Part shown: positions 11,492-22,161 of the stretch, one piece after another
Layout of the letters: every line of letters starts with the position of its first letter
Position numbering within the stretch: position 1 is the stretch's first letter
Assembly: GCA_011947345.1 (NCBI GenBank)
Contig: JAAVTG010000568.1
Coordinates: 847,702 to 911,701, forward strand
Length of the DNA: 64,000 nt
Direction of reading: 5' to 3'
From: Phytophthora quininea
Taxonomy: Eukaryota; Oomycota; Peronosporomycetes; Peronosporales; Peronosporaceae
Notes under the pieces: model-generated
The model's input: only the letters and a program-made list of their open reading frames with translations
Told to the model about the DNA's origin: nothing
Database searches by the model: none
Translations under genes and position numbers: made by a program

Positions 11492-12689
11492 CGTCGATGG
11501 TGCTCTGGCGCCGAATCTCGCGGTTGGATGGGAGGAGCTGTTGCAGCACAAGTCCTGTTAAACCGTGAGTATTCAGCGCTTCCCATGTGCTTCCGCGCGT
11601 AACTATGTAAAATTGCCGTGCATATGACCGGCGAAATTGCAGAGACCTGGCGAAAATGCTGCTTGGGCGAGCGTTGGTGCTTGGGCTACGGCAACACGCA
11701 TCAGCTGGAAGTGGGGACGGTCTTCTGCGTGCCCCCGCCACTTGATTCCTTCGCCGCATGCCGCCGTCACTTGGTTTTCCTTCACTACCGCGTGCAGTGA
11801 GGAATATGCTGCAAGGAGCTGCTGAACGAGCGCAAGTGCTGCTCATTTGAGAGCTCTTCCCAAGTCGTCGGCTGCGTTGAATGCAGGATGAAATCATGAA
11901 ATGGTCCCGATCGTGGGGAAGGTGATCTGCGACAGTCTGTCCAACCTCGAGGATCGAGCAGCCTGACACCATTTTCGCGTTTGCATCGACGGCGACGGTC
12001 TTCGGATCGAATCTGCAGCTCTTTGACTTGGATGGCATTCTCTCTTCGTTTCCAGCGCTGCAGGGATGCCGAAAAATCGTGGGGTGGAATCAGCAGCAAG
12101 CGGGAGCACAACCGCGAACTTGGGCTGCAATTTTGGTGCTGGGCTTAGCGTCGTTGTCGTCTACAGTGCCGTGCAGTGCTGCGTCCACTTGATAGTCGAC
12201 ACCCTGTGCACCAAGCCTCAATGCTGGGAAGAGAGCATATCTGGCGAGCAGCAGCCGCTAGTCCGACGTTGAGAGATTGCACATGAAGTTGTTCGCGCCA
12301 AGAATCGGCAGTGCCTCGGCTTCTTGCTGCTTCAATGCCTCCCTCGCAATGGTCCCTCGCCTCTGCTTGTAGAAACAGTGTGCAGGTCTGCGCCGAACAG
12401 CGAGAATCGTTGTCCAAATCCGGCGACCAGCGCCTCTGCTGGGGTGTCGTCCGTCGCCAGTAGAACAAGGAGGTCTGGCTACAGTCTACATCTGCGCTCA
12501 CGCTGAAGCTGCGGCTTCCGCAGTCGTTGCTGCAATCATTGCTCTTACCCCACCAGACACGAATTCATGAAAAGGAAACCCAGGGACCATCACTCTGATA
12601 GTGACTTCAACGTCCACCAAATCATTATTTTTGCTGTTTGTTCACGGCCTGCAAATTGCGCCTCGTCCGCATTACATGCTCGAATACAC
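11492..12689. other. Intergenic between PK-A1 and PK-B1
   Basis: About 1.2 kb separates the tandem minus-strand genes PK-B1 and PK-A1. It holds only short, unconvincing open frames. Upstream control elements of A1 and the B1 3' UTR should be here. No repeat or RNA gene was recognised. Confidence 0.4.
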
Positions 12690-14207
12690 TTATTCAACAG
12701 TCAGCACCTTGAGCATGTTGGTCGAGCCCGAGCGAGCCTCAATCTGGCCGTGTAGGGCAACGACGTTGTCACCAGTCTTCAGCCAGCCAAACTGCTTGCC
12801 CAGATCCGTAGCACGGAACAGAATCGAGTCCGTGCCGATCATGGAGCCCATGCAGCGCGCCGTAGTGCCCTTATAGAACCCCTCCGCCTGACGAGCAGTT
12901 CCACCGAGCGCCGTGAGCACCAGCACGGGCATCGATGGACGGAATTTGGACACCAGGCGGGCCGTGTTTCCTGACTCTGTCAGCACCACGATCATCTTGG
13001 CATTGATATCAATGGCCGTCTTCACAGCAGACGACGTGATCGCCTCTTGGGTATCCATTTGGCCATAGGTGTCAAGCACCGAGTTGTGCAGAGCCTGGTA
13101 CAGCTCGTTGTAGTGGATCGCACCCTCGGCCTGGATACAGATCTTCGACATCATCATCACGGCCTCCGTCGGGTAGTCGCCGTTGGCAGTCTCACCCGAA
13201 AGCATCACGGCGTCCGTGCCATCCAAAACGGCGTTGGCCACATCCGTGCACTCGGCACGGGTCGGGCGCGGCGCCTTAATCATCGACTCCAGCATCTGCG
13301 TGGCTGTGACCACCGGCTTGCCGGCAATGTTGGCCTTGCGGATCATCATCTTCTGCGCCAGGAACACCTTCTCCGGCGGAATTTCCATGCCCAGGTCACC
13401 ACGAGCAACCATGATGCCATCCGTCTTCTCCAGGATAGCATCAAAGTTCTCGAGTCCTTCTTGGCTCTCAATCTTGGCAATGATCTTGATAGCACGTCCA
13501 CGTGGACCCAGCACTTCGCGGATATTGTCGATATCCTGACCCGTGCGTACGAACGAAGCGGCGATGTAGTCGATGCCATTTACGAGCCCCCAGTTGACAA
13601 GGTCGTCCTCGTCTTTCTCGGTCAGCGTCGGGAGTGTAACCTTGCAGCCGGGTAAGTTCATGTTCTTACGCTCACCAAGAGTCGCCGAATTGTTGGCGCG
13701 GCACACAATACCGTCCTCCTTAATCTCTAGCACCGTCAGCACGAGAGACCCATCGGCCACCAGCACCGACCCGCCAACCTTGACGGACTGGGGTAGTTCT
13801 GGATACGAGCATGCCAGTTTGGTCTCGTCTCCGAGGAACTCGTAGTCCGTCGTGAGCTCAATCGTCGAGCCTTTCTTGATGGTCACCTTGTCCTTGTTGG
13901 CCAGGAAGCCCGTGCGGATCTCGGGGCCCTTGGTGTCCAGCATGATGGCCACGTTCTTGTGTGGACGACTAGCGAGCGCCGCGCGCAGGCGATTGAGCGT
14001 CTCCCCGTGGCCAGCGTGGTCGCCGTGCGAGAAGTTGAAGCGAGCGACGTTCATGCCAGTGTCGATGAGCTCGCCGATGCCTTCCTCGGACCAGCAGGCC
14101 GGGCCCAGCGTGCAGAAGATCTTGGTCTTGCGCTCCACGCCGTCCGTGCTGCGCATGATGCTCTCGAGCTCGGTGCCCTGCTGGCTCAGTCCTAGCGCTC
14201 CCGACAT
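12690..14207 (-). CDS. Pyruvate kinase, type B copy 1 (PK-B1)
   Basis: An intact 505-residue pyruvate kinase without introns. The type B start is MSGALGLSQQGTELESIM, followed by the usual motifs: FNFSHGDH, MLDTKGPEIRTGF, IKIIAKIESQEGLENF, RGDLGMEIPPE and APRPTRAECTDVANAVLDGT. It differs from the A copies at many residues and codons throughout, so it is an older paralogue. It is closest to B2 in the N- and C-terminal thirds. Promoter: an Inr/FPR at 14221-14237, about 15-30 bp before the start codon. Allosteric properties cannot be read from the sequence. Confidence 0.95.
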   Translation of the reverse strand: MSGALGLSQQGTELESIMRSTDGVERKTKIFCTLGPACWSEEGIGELIDTGMNVARFNFSHGDHAGHGETLNRLRAALASRPHKNVAIMLDTKGPEIRTGFLANKDKVTIKKGSTIELTTDYEFLGDETKLACSYPELPQSVKVGGSVLVADGSLVLTVLEIKEDGIVCRANNSATLGERKNMNLPGCKVTLPTLTEKDEDDLVNWGLVNGIDYIAASFVRTGQDIDNIREVLGPRGRAIKIIAKIESQEGLENFDAILEKTDGIMVARGDLGMEIPPEKVFLAQKMMIRKANIAGKPVVTATQMLESMIKAPRPTRAECTDVANAVLDGTDAVMLSGETANGDYPTEAVMMMSKICIQAEGAIHYNELYQALHNSVLDTYGQMDTQEAITSSAVKTAIDINAKMIVVLTESGNTARLVSKFRPSMPVLVLTALGGTARQAEGFYKGTTARCMGSMIGTDSILFRATDLGKQFGWLKTGDNVVALHGQIEARSGSTNMLKVLTVE

Positions 14208-14220
14208 GGCTGTAGTACGA

Positions 14221-14237
14221 AGAAAGATTTGAAATGA
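14221..14237 (-). promoter_or_regulatory. Inr/FPR core promoter of PK-B1
   Basis: On the minus strand it reads TCATTTCAAATCTTTCT: the oomycete initiator TCATTTC directly followed by the flanking promoter region. It lies about 15-30 bp upstream of the start codon and is the clearest Inr/FPR in the window. Confidence 0.7.
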
Positions 14238-15311
14238 GGGAGTTAGTTCCGAGGATCTGTGACAAGGCGCTCAATTAAATGGACTATACTGTAGCAACGC
14301 CCCACGGCCCCGACGGGCCGAGACATCACGCCGCCGCCCATGTCCAAGGCGAAAAGGGATATGCGGAGGCGTCGCAGTAACTTCCATACCTGCGGTGGTT
14401 TTCTTGGGGGCTCTTTGTGGCTTGGGGGCGGATCGGAAAGTGAGACCGACGTATCTTCCGCGGCTGAACCGTCGGCTGTTACCGCACAAGGCCAAGGCAG
14501 CAGGCCTGGCAGCATCGATCGTTGCTGTGCCCATGAACTCGGCAGGAATGATTTGTATACTTTTCGGCGCTCGGAGGTCCACAAGAGGGCCTGCAATGGT
14601 AGTCGACGTGCCTTTCATGTAGTTGGCGACTATTGGTAGCTTCAATACCATACGGGACCAGGATCTCGTTATGAAAACCATTGGCGGCAAGATGCTTGCC
14701 CCGAGTTCGCAACGACGAACCGCACTAAGACTACCCTCCGCAGCTTAAGACCTTGATGAAGTTGAAGTTGTCGTCAGAGTGGTGGTCTTTGTTTCTTTCG
14801 CTCAACAGAAGACTGAAGTAACCAAGCTGTCAACAACAAGATCCCTGGTGCAGGCTGCAATTCACCTCTCTGAGCTACAGGGCGACATTTCGCGAGAGAA
14901 GGAGAAGCGGAGGAAGAAGCTCGTCCGACTACTACCACAGTCGTTCTAGCGGCATAAGAGGAGGTAGTGAGGCGTGAACGGTGTCGGAGACAACGCTGCT
15001 GGTGGCCAACGCCGTGCTTAACTCAACACGTCACATCTATAAGGAGCCGTGTTGGCTTGGCTCTTCATGGCATGAATCACCTCCATGGTCGCCAAGTGCG
15101 TCCACGGACAAGGGTTTTAACGAACATGCGCTTTAAGTCGAGGAAAACTTGTGCTACTTCATCAGCTCACCTCGAGGCACACAGCATATCAAAACTACCG
15201 CTCAATGTCGCCTCAATAACTAACAGCTTGATTTGCCCAGCGCAATATTAGCGCTATCGTTACCTGCTCCACCCACAACCACCTCAGTCTCGTCCACGGG
15301 GAGCGGCGCGC
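14238..15311. other. Intergenic between PK-B1 and PHF5A
   Basis: About 1.1 kb with no assignable gene. Overlapping open frames at 14271-14690 (minus) and 14340-14639 (plus) occur, but neither has a recognisable domain. A decayed gene cannot be excluded. Confidence 0.35.
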
Positions 15312-15644
15312 TCAACGCTTCTTGAAGCCGTACTTCTTGCGCTCGTAGAAGAGGTCTGTCTTGGAGCTGCCCAGATTGACGATCTTGGGGCAGCCATCGC
15401 GGTCCTTCTCCAGCTGCGTGCACTCGCGGCAGTAGTAGGCGTCCGAGATGCCCGGCCCGCCACAGATGACGCAGCGGCCCTCGTACGAGCCGTAGTTGCA
15501 CTCATCGCAGATGCGCACCAGCGTGCAGGGCCGCACATACGAGTCGCAGATCACGCACTTGCCGTCGTCCTTCTCGCACAAGCGCCCGATCGCCACGCCG
15601 GGCTGCTTGCGGCACATGACCAAGTCCGGGTGGTGCTTCGCCAT
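15312..15644 (-). CDS. PHF5A: PHF5A/Rds3, SF3b spliceosome zinc protein
   Basis: 110 residues, exactly the usual length, and almost identical to animal PHF5A ([20 protein letters not shown] at the start; [18 protein letters not shown] at the end). The protein is a compact knot of three zinc sites in the SF3b part of U2 snRNP and helps recognise the intron branch point. The start was set at 15644 because the family begins MAKHHPDL; an in-frame upstream extension is not conserved. Residue 26, one of the zinc-binding cysteines of the CEKC pair, is Asp here (codon [12 protein letters not shown]). All other expected cysteines that I can place are present. It is divergent from the HMG-box gene. Confidence 0.96.
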   Translation of the reverse strand: MAKHHPDLVMCRKQPGVAIGRLCEKDDGKCVICDSYVRPCTLVRICDECNYGSYEGRCVICGGPGISDAYYCRECTQLEKDRDGCPKIVNLGSSKTDLFYERKKYGFKKR

Positions 15645-16106
15645 GCTTTGATAATCCGCGGCCTTCCTGTTAATGATTGGCCAAAATGTGCAAATGATCT
15701 CCAATCCCAATTAAGTAGGTGCTTCCTTTTGGTATCGCGGAACGGAAGCGCTTCCACTTGGTCTCACTATTGATGAGAAACAAATTTTTCAGAACGTAGA
15801 TGTTTAAACAGAGCTGCGCGGGAGAATTTGGGAAAGGGATGTGCTGAGGGATGTCATCGTATATACTTGGATAACGTATGTATTTACGACCGGATGTCAT
15901 CCCTACCATTTGGTCGTACAGCGACCACATCGCCCCTCCCCGATTTCGTCGCTCACGAGGCCATCCCTCCTCGACAGATGGGAGGGATGACCTCTCTGCG
16001 CGTTTCGGTATAGTATACTTTAGCCCTCATTCTTCAATTTTGCAGAGGTTCAGTATACCTGCATAGTGAAGCGAGGTCAAGACGCGCGGTCTGAAGAGGG
16101 ATCACT
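15645..16106. other. Divergent promoter region PHF5A / HMG-box gene, with hairpin
   Basis: 462 bp between divergent start codons, AT-richer than its surroundings, with several gtatac/gtatatac words between 15858 and 16055. A 9-bp inverted repeat (catccctcc ... ggagggatg, about 15962-15990) could form a hairpin. No coding capacity is recognised. Confidence 0.4.
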
Positions 16107-16801
16107 ATGGAGCCGCTCGGAGACACGAAGGAGCATGTAGGCGCGGCCTGGGTGGCCGTCAAGCCAGAGGGCAACAAGAAGCGCAAGCGCCTGCAGAAGA
16201 AGGCCCCGGCGCGCCCAAGCGCGGCAAGTCCCCGTACATCCTCTTCTCGATGGAGAAGCGCGAGGAGATCAAGGCCACGATGCCCGAGAACTCCAAGGTC
16301 ACGGACGTGATGCGCGCCATCGCCGACGCCTGGGGAAAGATGAGCGACGAGGACAAGCAGCCCTGGAAGGTGGCGGCCGAGGCCGACAAGCAGCGCTATG
16401 AGGAGGAGATGGCCTCGTACGACGGGCCCTTGCGCGTGCCCAACAAGCGCGCCAAGAAGCACCCGGACGCCCCCAAGCGCGCGTCCTCGGCCTTCCTGTT
16501 CTACAGCCAGGTTATGCGCCCGCGCATCAAGGCCGAGCACCAGGACATGAAGAACACGGAGATCTCCAAGCAGCTCGGCGAGGCCTGGGCCAAGGCCACG
16601 GACGAGCAGAAGGCCCCGTTCGTGGAGAAGGAGAAGATCGACCGCGCCCGCTACAAGCGCGAGATGGAGGAGTGGAACAGCCACAAGGTTGAGCGCGAGT
16701 ACAACGAGTCCCAGCAGCAGCAGTACCAAAGCTACGCCGCCATCACGGGCTTCGACCAGATGGAGTACGCCAACACGACCTTCTCGGCCACCGAGGTGTA
16801 A
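16107..16801 (+). CDS. HMG-box chromatin protein with two HMG boxes
   Basis: About 231 residues. A lysine-rich head (NKKRKRLQKK) leads into a first HMG box (SPYILFSMEKREEIKATMP ... VMRAIADAWGKMSDEDKQPW). A basic linker and second box follow (APKRASSAFLFYSQVMRPRI ... EISKQLGEAWAKATDEQKAP), then a Gln-rich tail. HMGB-type proteins bend DNA and loosen nucleosomes. The frame is broken once near 16209 in the GGCCCCGGCGCGCCC stretch. One added base restores a smooth junction between the basic head and box 1, so a sequencing deletion is the likely cause. No intron is needed. Its promoter is shared with PHF5A. Confidence 0.88.
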
Positions 16802-17403
16802 GTAAAGCCTGCTTCAACGGGTCGAGGACGTTTTTGGAGACGCATTCGCAGTCTGCAAGTGAGACTCCTTTTTGCGGGTTTGGTGAATTCAAGCCGACCA
16901 GACACCACACACACACACTCACACACCTGTCGTTGCGTGCACGGGGAGCAAAGCAAGCGCGTCGTCGGCGAGGAGGTTGCATTTTGGTTTGTACGTACCG
17001 TATCCTTCCCCCACATATATTTTCCTTTCAAACTGTTACGTCTTCCGACGGAATGCTGTCAAGATCCCAAGTGATCTAAACGTGCTTACTTGCCTGGCAT
17101 GGTAGCCAGCATCCTTTGCCTTTGCCATGCCAATGACGCTTTCTCGCGCTTCTATCCTCTCGCGCTGGTCGCCATTCGTTGCTGCAGCGAGCATTCCAAG
17201 CTCGTGTCCGAGCCTGCTTCGTCTCTGTAAGCGTTTATTAACGTCGGTGACGATGACCTGCCTGCTTTCCCCTGTGCAAGCAAAGATACCTTCCCAGGCC
17301 ACGTCGATTGCTGGTTGGAAATGCTATGTATTTTGTGCGATTAGAAAACACCGAGTTACAGACCGCTCCTATGTGCGCAGGAGGCATCGGAAGCCCGTGC
17401 GGT
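16802..17403. other. Convergent intergenic region between HMG-box gene and PGK
   Basis: About 600 bp holding the two 3' UTRs. It includes a short CA-rich run (about 16902-16928). No gene was recognised. Confidence 0.45.
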
Positions 17404-18647
17404 TCACGCCTGGGACAGCGCGTCCACACCCGGAAGGACCTTGCCCTCCAGCAGCTCCAGGGAGGCGCCGCCGCCCGTCGAGACGTGGCTGACCTTGTCC
17501 TCCGTGTTGAACTTGACGCAGCACGTAGCCGTGTCGCCGCCGCCGATGATGGTGGTGGCGCCAGCCTCCGTGGCCTTGACGACGGCATCCATGACAGACT
17601 TGGTGCCGTTGGCGAACGCGTCGAACTCGAACACGCCCATGGGGCCGTTCCAGACGACAGTCTTGGCCTTGGTGATGGCCGCGGCGAAGGCCTCGCGCGA
17701 CTTGGGGCCGACGTCCAGGCCCATCCAGCCAGCGGGGATGCCCTCCTCCTGGGTCACCGTCTTCTGGGCAGCGTCCGGAGCGAACTTGTCAGCAATGATA
17801 AAGTCCACGGGCAGGTGCAGCGTCACGTTCTTGGCCTTGGCCTTCTCAATGATTTGGGGCACGATCTTGGCGCCCTCAGCGTCGTACAGCGAGTCAGCGA
17901 TCTCCATGCTGTTGACCACCTTCTTGAAGGTGTAGGCCATGCCGCCGCCGATGACCATCTCGTCCACCTTGTCCAGCATGTTCATGATCAGCTGGATCTT
18001 GTCAGCGACCTTGGCGCCGCCCAGGATGGACACGAAGGGGCGCTGCGGGGCGTCCAGCGCCTTGGCAAAGTACACCAGCTCCTTGTCCAGCAGGAAGCCG
18101 GCGGCCTTGACGGGCAGGTCCACGCCCACCATGGAGCTGTGCGCGCGGTGGGCCGTGCCAAACGCGTCGTTCACGTACACGTCGCCCAGCTTGCTGAGAC
18201 TGGCGCGGAAGGCGGCCACGGCCTCGGGGAGGCCTTGACCTTGTTGCCCTCGGCGTCCTTGCCCTTGCCCTCTTCCTCCACGTGGAAGCGCAGGTTCTCC
18301 AGCAAGATGACGCTGCCCTCGGCCGGGTCGGCGCAAGCAGCCTCCACCTCAGCACCAACGCAGTCCTTGAGGAAGGTGACGCTACGGCCCAGCTTCTCCG
18401 ACACGGCGGTGGCCACGGGCGCCAGCGAGTCCTTGGCTTTCACGCGGCCCTCGGGGCGGCCCAGGTGGGACATGAGCACCACGGCCTTGGCGCCGTTGTC
18501 CAGCACGTACTGCACTGTGGGCAGCGCGGCGTCGATGCGCTGCGTGTTGGAGATGGAGCCGTCCTGGGCGAACGGCACGTTGAAGTCCACGCGGATGAGC
18601 ACGCGCTTGCCCTTGACGTCCACGTTCTTGATGCTGAGCTTGGCCAT
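17404..18647 (-). CDS. PGK: Phosphoglycerate kinase
   Basis: PGK transfers phosphate from 1,3-bisphosphoglycerate to ADP, the first ATP-forming step of glycolysis. About 415 residues with the expected blocks: [12 protein letters not shown] (substrate site), [68 protein letters not shown] and the nucleotide loop [11 protein letters not shown]. The start at 18647 is set by [20 protein letters not shown]. One frame break near 18228 (AAGGCCTCCCCGAGG) is repaired by a single base, giving KVKAFPEAVAAF, so it is probably an error. The gene lies among the pyruvate kinases on the same strand as A1, B1 and A2. An Inr motif lies 36-50 bp upstream. Confidence 0.96.
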
Positions 18648-18682
18648 GCTTGCGCAGGAGTGTATGTTGTCCAGTCCAGGGG

Positions 18683-18697
18683 AATTCGAGAATGAGC
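18683..18697 (-). promoter_or_regulatory. Inr/FPR core promoter of PGK
   Basis: The minus strand reads GCTCATTCTCGAATT, close to the oomycete Inr-FPR consensus, 36-50 bp before the PGK start codon. Confidence 0.62.
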
Positions 18698-19312
18698 AGC
18701 TCCAAGATCGCGGGCAAGCATTTCTGCTTGGTTTGACTGCGCGTATTTCTGTAAAATTTAAGTAGGTTAAATCGAACGACCAATCCAAGTGAGGTTATAC
18801 ATCATTCAAGCCAATCATAGATGGGTTTATTGGACGGGGTGCGTAGAAACGGCGACATCGTGTCTCAGCCCTCGGCGACGTCACTGACGTGGCGGCGCGG
18901 CTTCGGGCTTGCCCTTTGCACAGCAATCAAGCTTGGCAGTGCAACCAAGAGATGCGGTGGCCTGGAAGAGCAAGCAGGGCGCGAGGTCGGGGCCGAAGAG
19001 ATGGGATCGCTATTGCAGAATGCGATGCCAGCGAGGTAATTGAGGCGGACAAGGCGTGTTGGCACTGCCAGCTGCAATATGGACAACTTTGCTCGCCGTG
19101 CGTTGCTCGCGTTGACTCCCTCCCCGTCAGTAGCGAGTTCGTGATTGCATACTCCTGCCGGTATTAGCACCGGCAGGAGGCGAGCTTACAAAGAAACAAG
19201 TCGGTGATCACCAAGCGGCTGGACCAGCTAACACCGACAACAATGGTCGTGGGCCCGCCGACAGCCGCGATGCAAGCTAGTTGTTGCGACTACACGCAAT
19301 GTCGTATTCTGC
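18698..19312. other. Intergenic between PGK and the inverted repeat
   Basis: About 615 bp with no supported gene. It holds a perfect hairpin at 19152-19179, listed separately. Confidence 0.4.
19152..19179. repeat. Perfect hairpin, 11-bp stem
   Basis: ctcctgccggt is followed by a 6-base loop (attagc) and its exact reverse complement accggcaggag. It lies about 130 bp outside the left end of the large inverted repeat. Function is unknown. Confidence 0.7.
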
Positions 19313-19991
19313 AGCAACCACCGCACCGCTTGCAAGTTGCAACCGGGAAATCAGACCGAGATCGATTGCAATGAAGAGCTTCGCCCACCCGGCATCCCCG
19401 CGGCATCATTTCATTTCGTCACTGAAGTTTACGTTGGCATTTTACGAGATGCCGGCGCTTTCGGACGCGAAAAGTTCTGCACCGACTGCAATTCGCTTCG
19501 TCAGGCTCGCAAGACCCCGCAGTCAAGACGCCGAGGAAACTCTATATCGACGGGATACTTGCGAACGGCGACGTCTTCGTCAACACCCGAACAAGCTAGC
19601 GATCGAGATCAAACAAACGCAATATCATGTCCACAAAATCTTCACTCCCTTCGAGAAAGTTCAATGCTGCGAGAATCGTCTAAAACTAACGCTAGCGCGT
19701 TGATGGTTCAGCGCCATCTAGAAACATGCGTTCGTATCAACGAAAGTCTTGGCTGACTTGCGTTGATCCGCGGCAGCCAGACCGGTTCGGGCCTTGATCG
19801 TCCCACAAGAAAGTGTAAGTGCGAAAGGAGGGGCTAGCTATAGGAGAATTCGAGTTGAAGTGAGTGACCAATCACGAATGAGAACGCACATCGCTTCAAC
19901 ATGTCAACTGAGCAAATAGCTTTTATAAATGCCAACGTCGATCGTCTATTGAGGTGTAGTTGCTGGCTATTCATCTATTGTACTAACACGC

Positions 19992-21503
19992 TTACTCCAC
20001 GAACAGCACCTTCAGCAGGTTCGTCGACCCGGACTTGGCCTCCTGGATGCCGTGCACGGCAACCACCGCGTCGCCCTTCTTCAGCCAGCCCAGCTCCTTG
20101 CCAGTCTCCGTCGCGCGGTACAGGATCGAGTCGGTGCCGATCATCGAGCCCACGCAGCGAGCCACAACGCCCTTCACAAAGCCCTCCGTCTGACGAGCAG
20201 TCTGCTCCAGAGCAGTCAAGACAAACACCGGCATCTGAGGACGGTACTTAGCAACAAGACGAGCCGTGTTGCCCGTCTCCGTCAGCACCACCAGCATCTT
20301 GGCGTCAATGTCGATGGCCGTCTTCACGGCCGACGACGCCACGGCCTCCGCCGTCTGCATCGGGCCGTTCACGTCCAGCACGGCGTTGCGCAGCGACTGG
20401 TACACGTCGTTGTAGTGGATGGCGGTCTCGGCCTGCAGGCACGTCGCGGCCATCACCTCCACAGCCTGCGTCGGGTAGTCGCCGTTGGCGCTCTCGCCCG
20501 AGAGCATCACAGCGTCCGTGCCGTCCAGGACGGCGTTGGCCACATCCGTGCACTCGGCACGGGTCGGGCGCGGCGCCTTGATCATCGACTCCAGCATCTG
20601 CGTGGCCGTGACCACCGGCTTGCCGGCCAGGTTGGCCTTGCGGATCATCATCTTCTGCGCCAGGAACACCGTCTCGGGAGGGATCTCCATGCCCAGGTCA
20701 CCACGAGCAACCATGATGCCGTCGGTCTTCTCCAGGATCTCGTCGAAGTTCTCCATGCCCTCGTGCGACTCGATCTTCGAGATGATCTTGATGCCGCGAC
20801 CGCGGGGGCCCAGCACCTTGCGGATGTTGTCGAGGTCCTGGCCCGTGCGCACAAAGGAAGCAGCAATGTAGTCGATGCCGTGCACAAGGCCCCAGTTGAC
20901 GAGGTCGTCCTCGTCCTTCTCGGTCAGCGTGGGGAGCAGCACCTTGCAGCCGGGCAGGTTCATGTTCTTGCGCTCGCCGAGCGTGGCCGTGTTGTTGGCG
21001 CGGCAAACAATGCCGTTGTCCTTGATCTCCACGACCGTCAGCACCAGCGAGCCGTCGGCAACAAGAACGGAGCCGCCGACCTGCACGGACTGCGGAAGCT
21101 CCGGGTACGAGCACGCGATCTTGGTCTCGTCTCCGAGGAACTCGTAGTCCGTGGTCAGCTCGATGAGCGAGTCCTTCTGGATTGTCACCTTGTCCTTGTT
21201 GGCCAGGAAACCGGTACGGATTTCAGGGCCCTTCGTGTCTAGCATGATGGCCACGTTCTTGTTGGGGCGCTTGGCGAGGGCGGCACGCAGGCGGGTCAAA
21301 CACGCCAGGTGACTGGCGTGGTCGCCGTGCGAGAAGTTGAAGCGAGCCACGTTCATGCCGGCGTCGATGAGCTTGAGCAGACCCTCCTCGGACCAGCAGG
21401 CGGGGCCCAGCGTGCAGAAGATCTTGGTCTTGCGCTGCACGCCTTCGACGTTGGCCTTGATGCAGTCGGCGCTCTGCAGGTTCAGGGAGAGAGCGGCAGA
21501 CAT
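19992..21503 (-). CDS. Pyruvate kinase, type A copy 2 (PK-A2)
   Basis: Intact 503-residue enzyme starting MSAALSLNLQSADCIKANVE and ending KVLFVE, with no introns. The protein appears identical to PK-A3. All catalytic blocks are present (FNFSHGDH, MLDTKGPEIRTGF, IISKIESHEGMENF, RGDLGMEIPPE). It lies in the left arm of the inverted repeat and is transcribed away from A3, with about 700 bp between the two start codons. Core promoter: CCATTCCTCATTT about 40-50 bp upstream. Because A2 and A3 share almost all proximal flanks, expression differences would have to come from the 608-bp spacer or beyond. Confidence 0.96.
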   Translation of the reverse strand: MSAALSLNLQSADCIKANVEGVQRKTKIFCTLGPACWSEEGLLKLIDAGMNVARFNFSHGDHASHLACLTRLRAALAKRPNKNVAIMLDTKGPEIRTGFLANKDKVTIQKDSLIELTTDYEFLGDETKIACSYPELPQSVQVGGSVLVADGSLVLTVVEIKDNGIVCRANNTATLGERKNMNLPGCKVLLPTLTEKDEDDLVNWGLVHGIDYIAASFVRTGQDLDNIRKVLGPRGRGIKIISKIESHEGMENFDEILEKTDGIMVARGDLGMEIPPETVFLAQKMMIRKANLAGKPVVTATQMLESMIKAPRPTRAECTDVANAVLDGTDAVMLSGESANGDYPTQAVEVMAATCLQAETAIHYNDVYQSLRNAVLDVNGPMQTAEAVASSAVKTAIDIDAKMLVVLTETGNTARLVAKYRPQMPVFVLTALEQTARQTEGFVKGVVARCVGSMIGTDSILYRATETGKELGWLKKGDAVVAVHGIQEAKSGSTNLLKVLFVE

Positions 21504-21540
21504 GGTCGATGGGGTGGAGTGCTTGTGTGTTGTGCTCGGT

Positions 21541-21553
21541 TAAATGAGGAATG
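21541..21553 (-). promoter_or_regulatory. Inr-like core promoter of PK-A2
   Basis: The minus strand reads CATTCCTCATTTA after a C, so the initiator is CCATTCC rather than the TCATTCC of PK-A3. It sits exactly at the inner border of the inverted repeat, 38-50 bp before the start codon. Confidence 0.55.
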
Positions 21554-22161
21554 GCCGTACTGGTGGCATCGGTGCGGTGACCAGCAAGGACCGATTAGGG
21601 AGGACGCTCCTGGATGCGCTCGTTTTTCTTGCAGCACTTGATGACTAGTACGCCAGCACTTAGCAAGCAAGACCTACAGGTGGCCAAGCGGTGTCCCGGT
21701 CCCTCTACTTTTTTAACGAAACGAGGAACACTTCTTTGCATCGATCAAAGAGCCGTCTAAAAAGCGTCTGGGTGGGCATTGGCCTCGACGGCAACCAAAA
21801 GAAACTTAATAGCAGCAGGATTCCTATCATCTATTTGCTGAGGTTTGGCAGCACATGACTGTACGCTTGAGCAGAGTTCAGGCCAGTAAGTCTTGTCGGC
21901 GACCATCTTGCTTTTCAAATCGACGAGACATGAATTAATGCGCCAAAGACACGTTTTTCTGCTTGGGGCCCGGGTGTGCAACTTGTTAGCACTCCAAGCA
22001 GAAAACTGGTCGACATCGAGCGCCCATGCGAGTGACTGGCAATCTCACCACTTGCCCCGCATTCTCACCGCGCACACGTAACAATTGCATCTCTGTAAAG
22101 AAGCGCAGCATTTGACAGAGTCAGCTGTCTCGGTTTGCGTTTGGATATCAATGCCATTTCT
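21554..22161. other. Unique spacer of the inverted repeat (shared PK-A2/A3 upstream region)
   Basis: 608 bp of non-duplicated sequence between the arms, and the only upstream DNA separating two divergent, near-identical PK genes. It has no gene-like open frame. The two halves are not visibly symmetrical, so each gene can have its own control sites here. Confidence 0.6.

Larger units (their letters stand above)
19313..21553. repeat. Left arm of the 2.2-kb inverted repeat
   Basis: This stretch is matched by the reverse complement of 22162-24400 with very few differences by eye. One is a silent T/C in the PK codons at about 20587 versus 23124. The arm contains PK-A2, about 680 bp of its 3' flank and the ~50 bp before its start codon. 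Similarity ends inside the Inr at the inner side and at a short divergent stretch at 19313 on the outer side. Confidence 0.88.

Noticed and set aside
14271..14690. Overlapping open frames on both strands in the PK-B1/PHF5A gap
   Set aside because: Some segments look protein-like but neither strand gives a recognisable domain or conserved start; kept as intergenic.
16902..16928. CA-rich run in the HMG-box/PGK gap
   Set aside because: Short imperfect microsatellite with no further structure.
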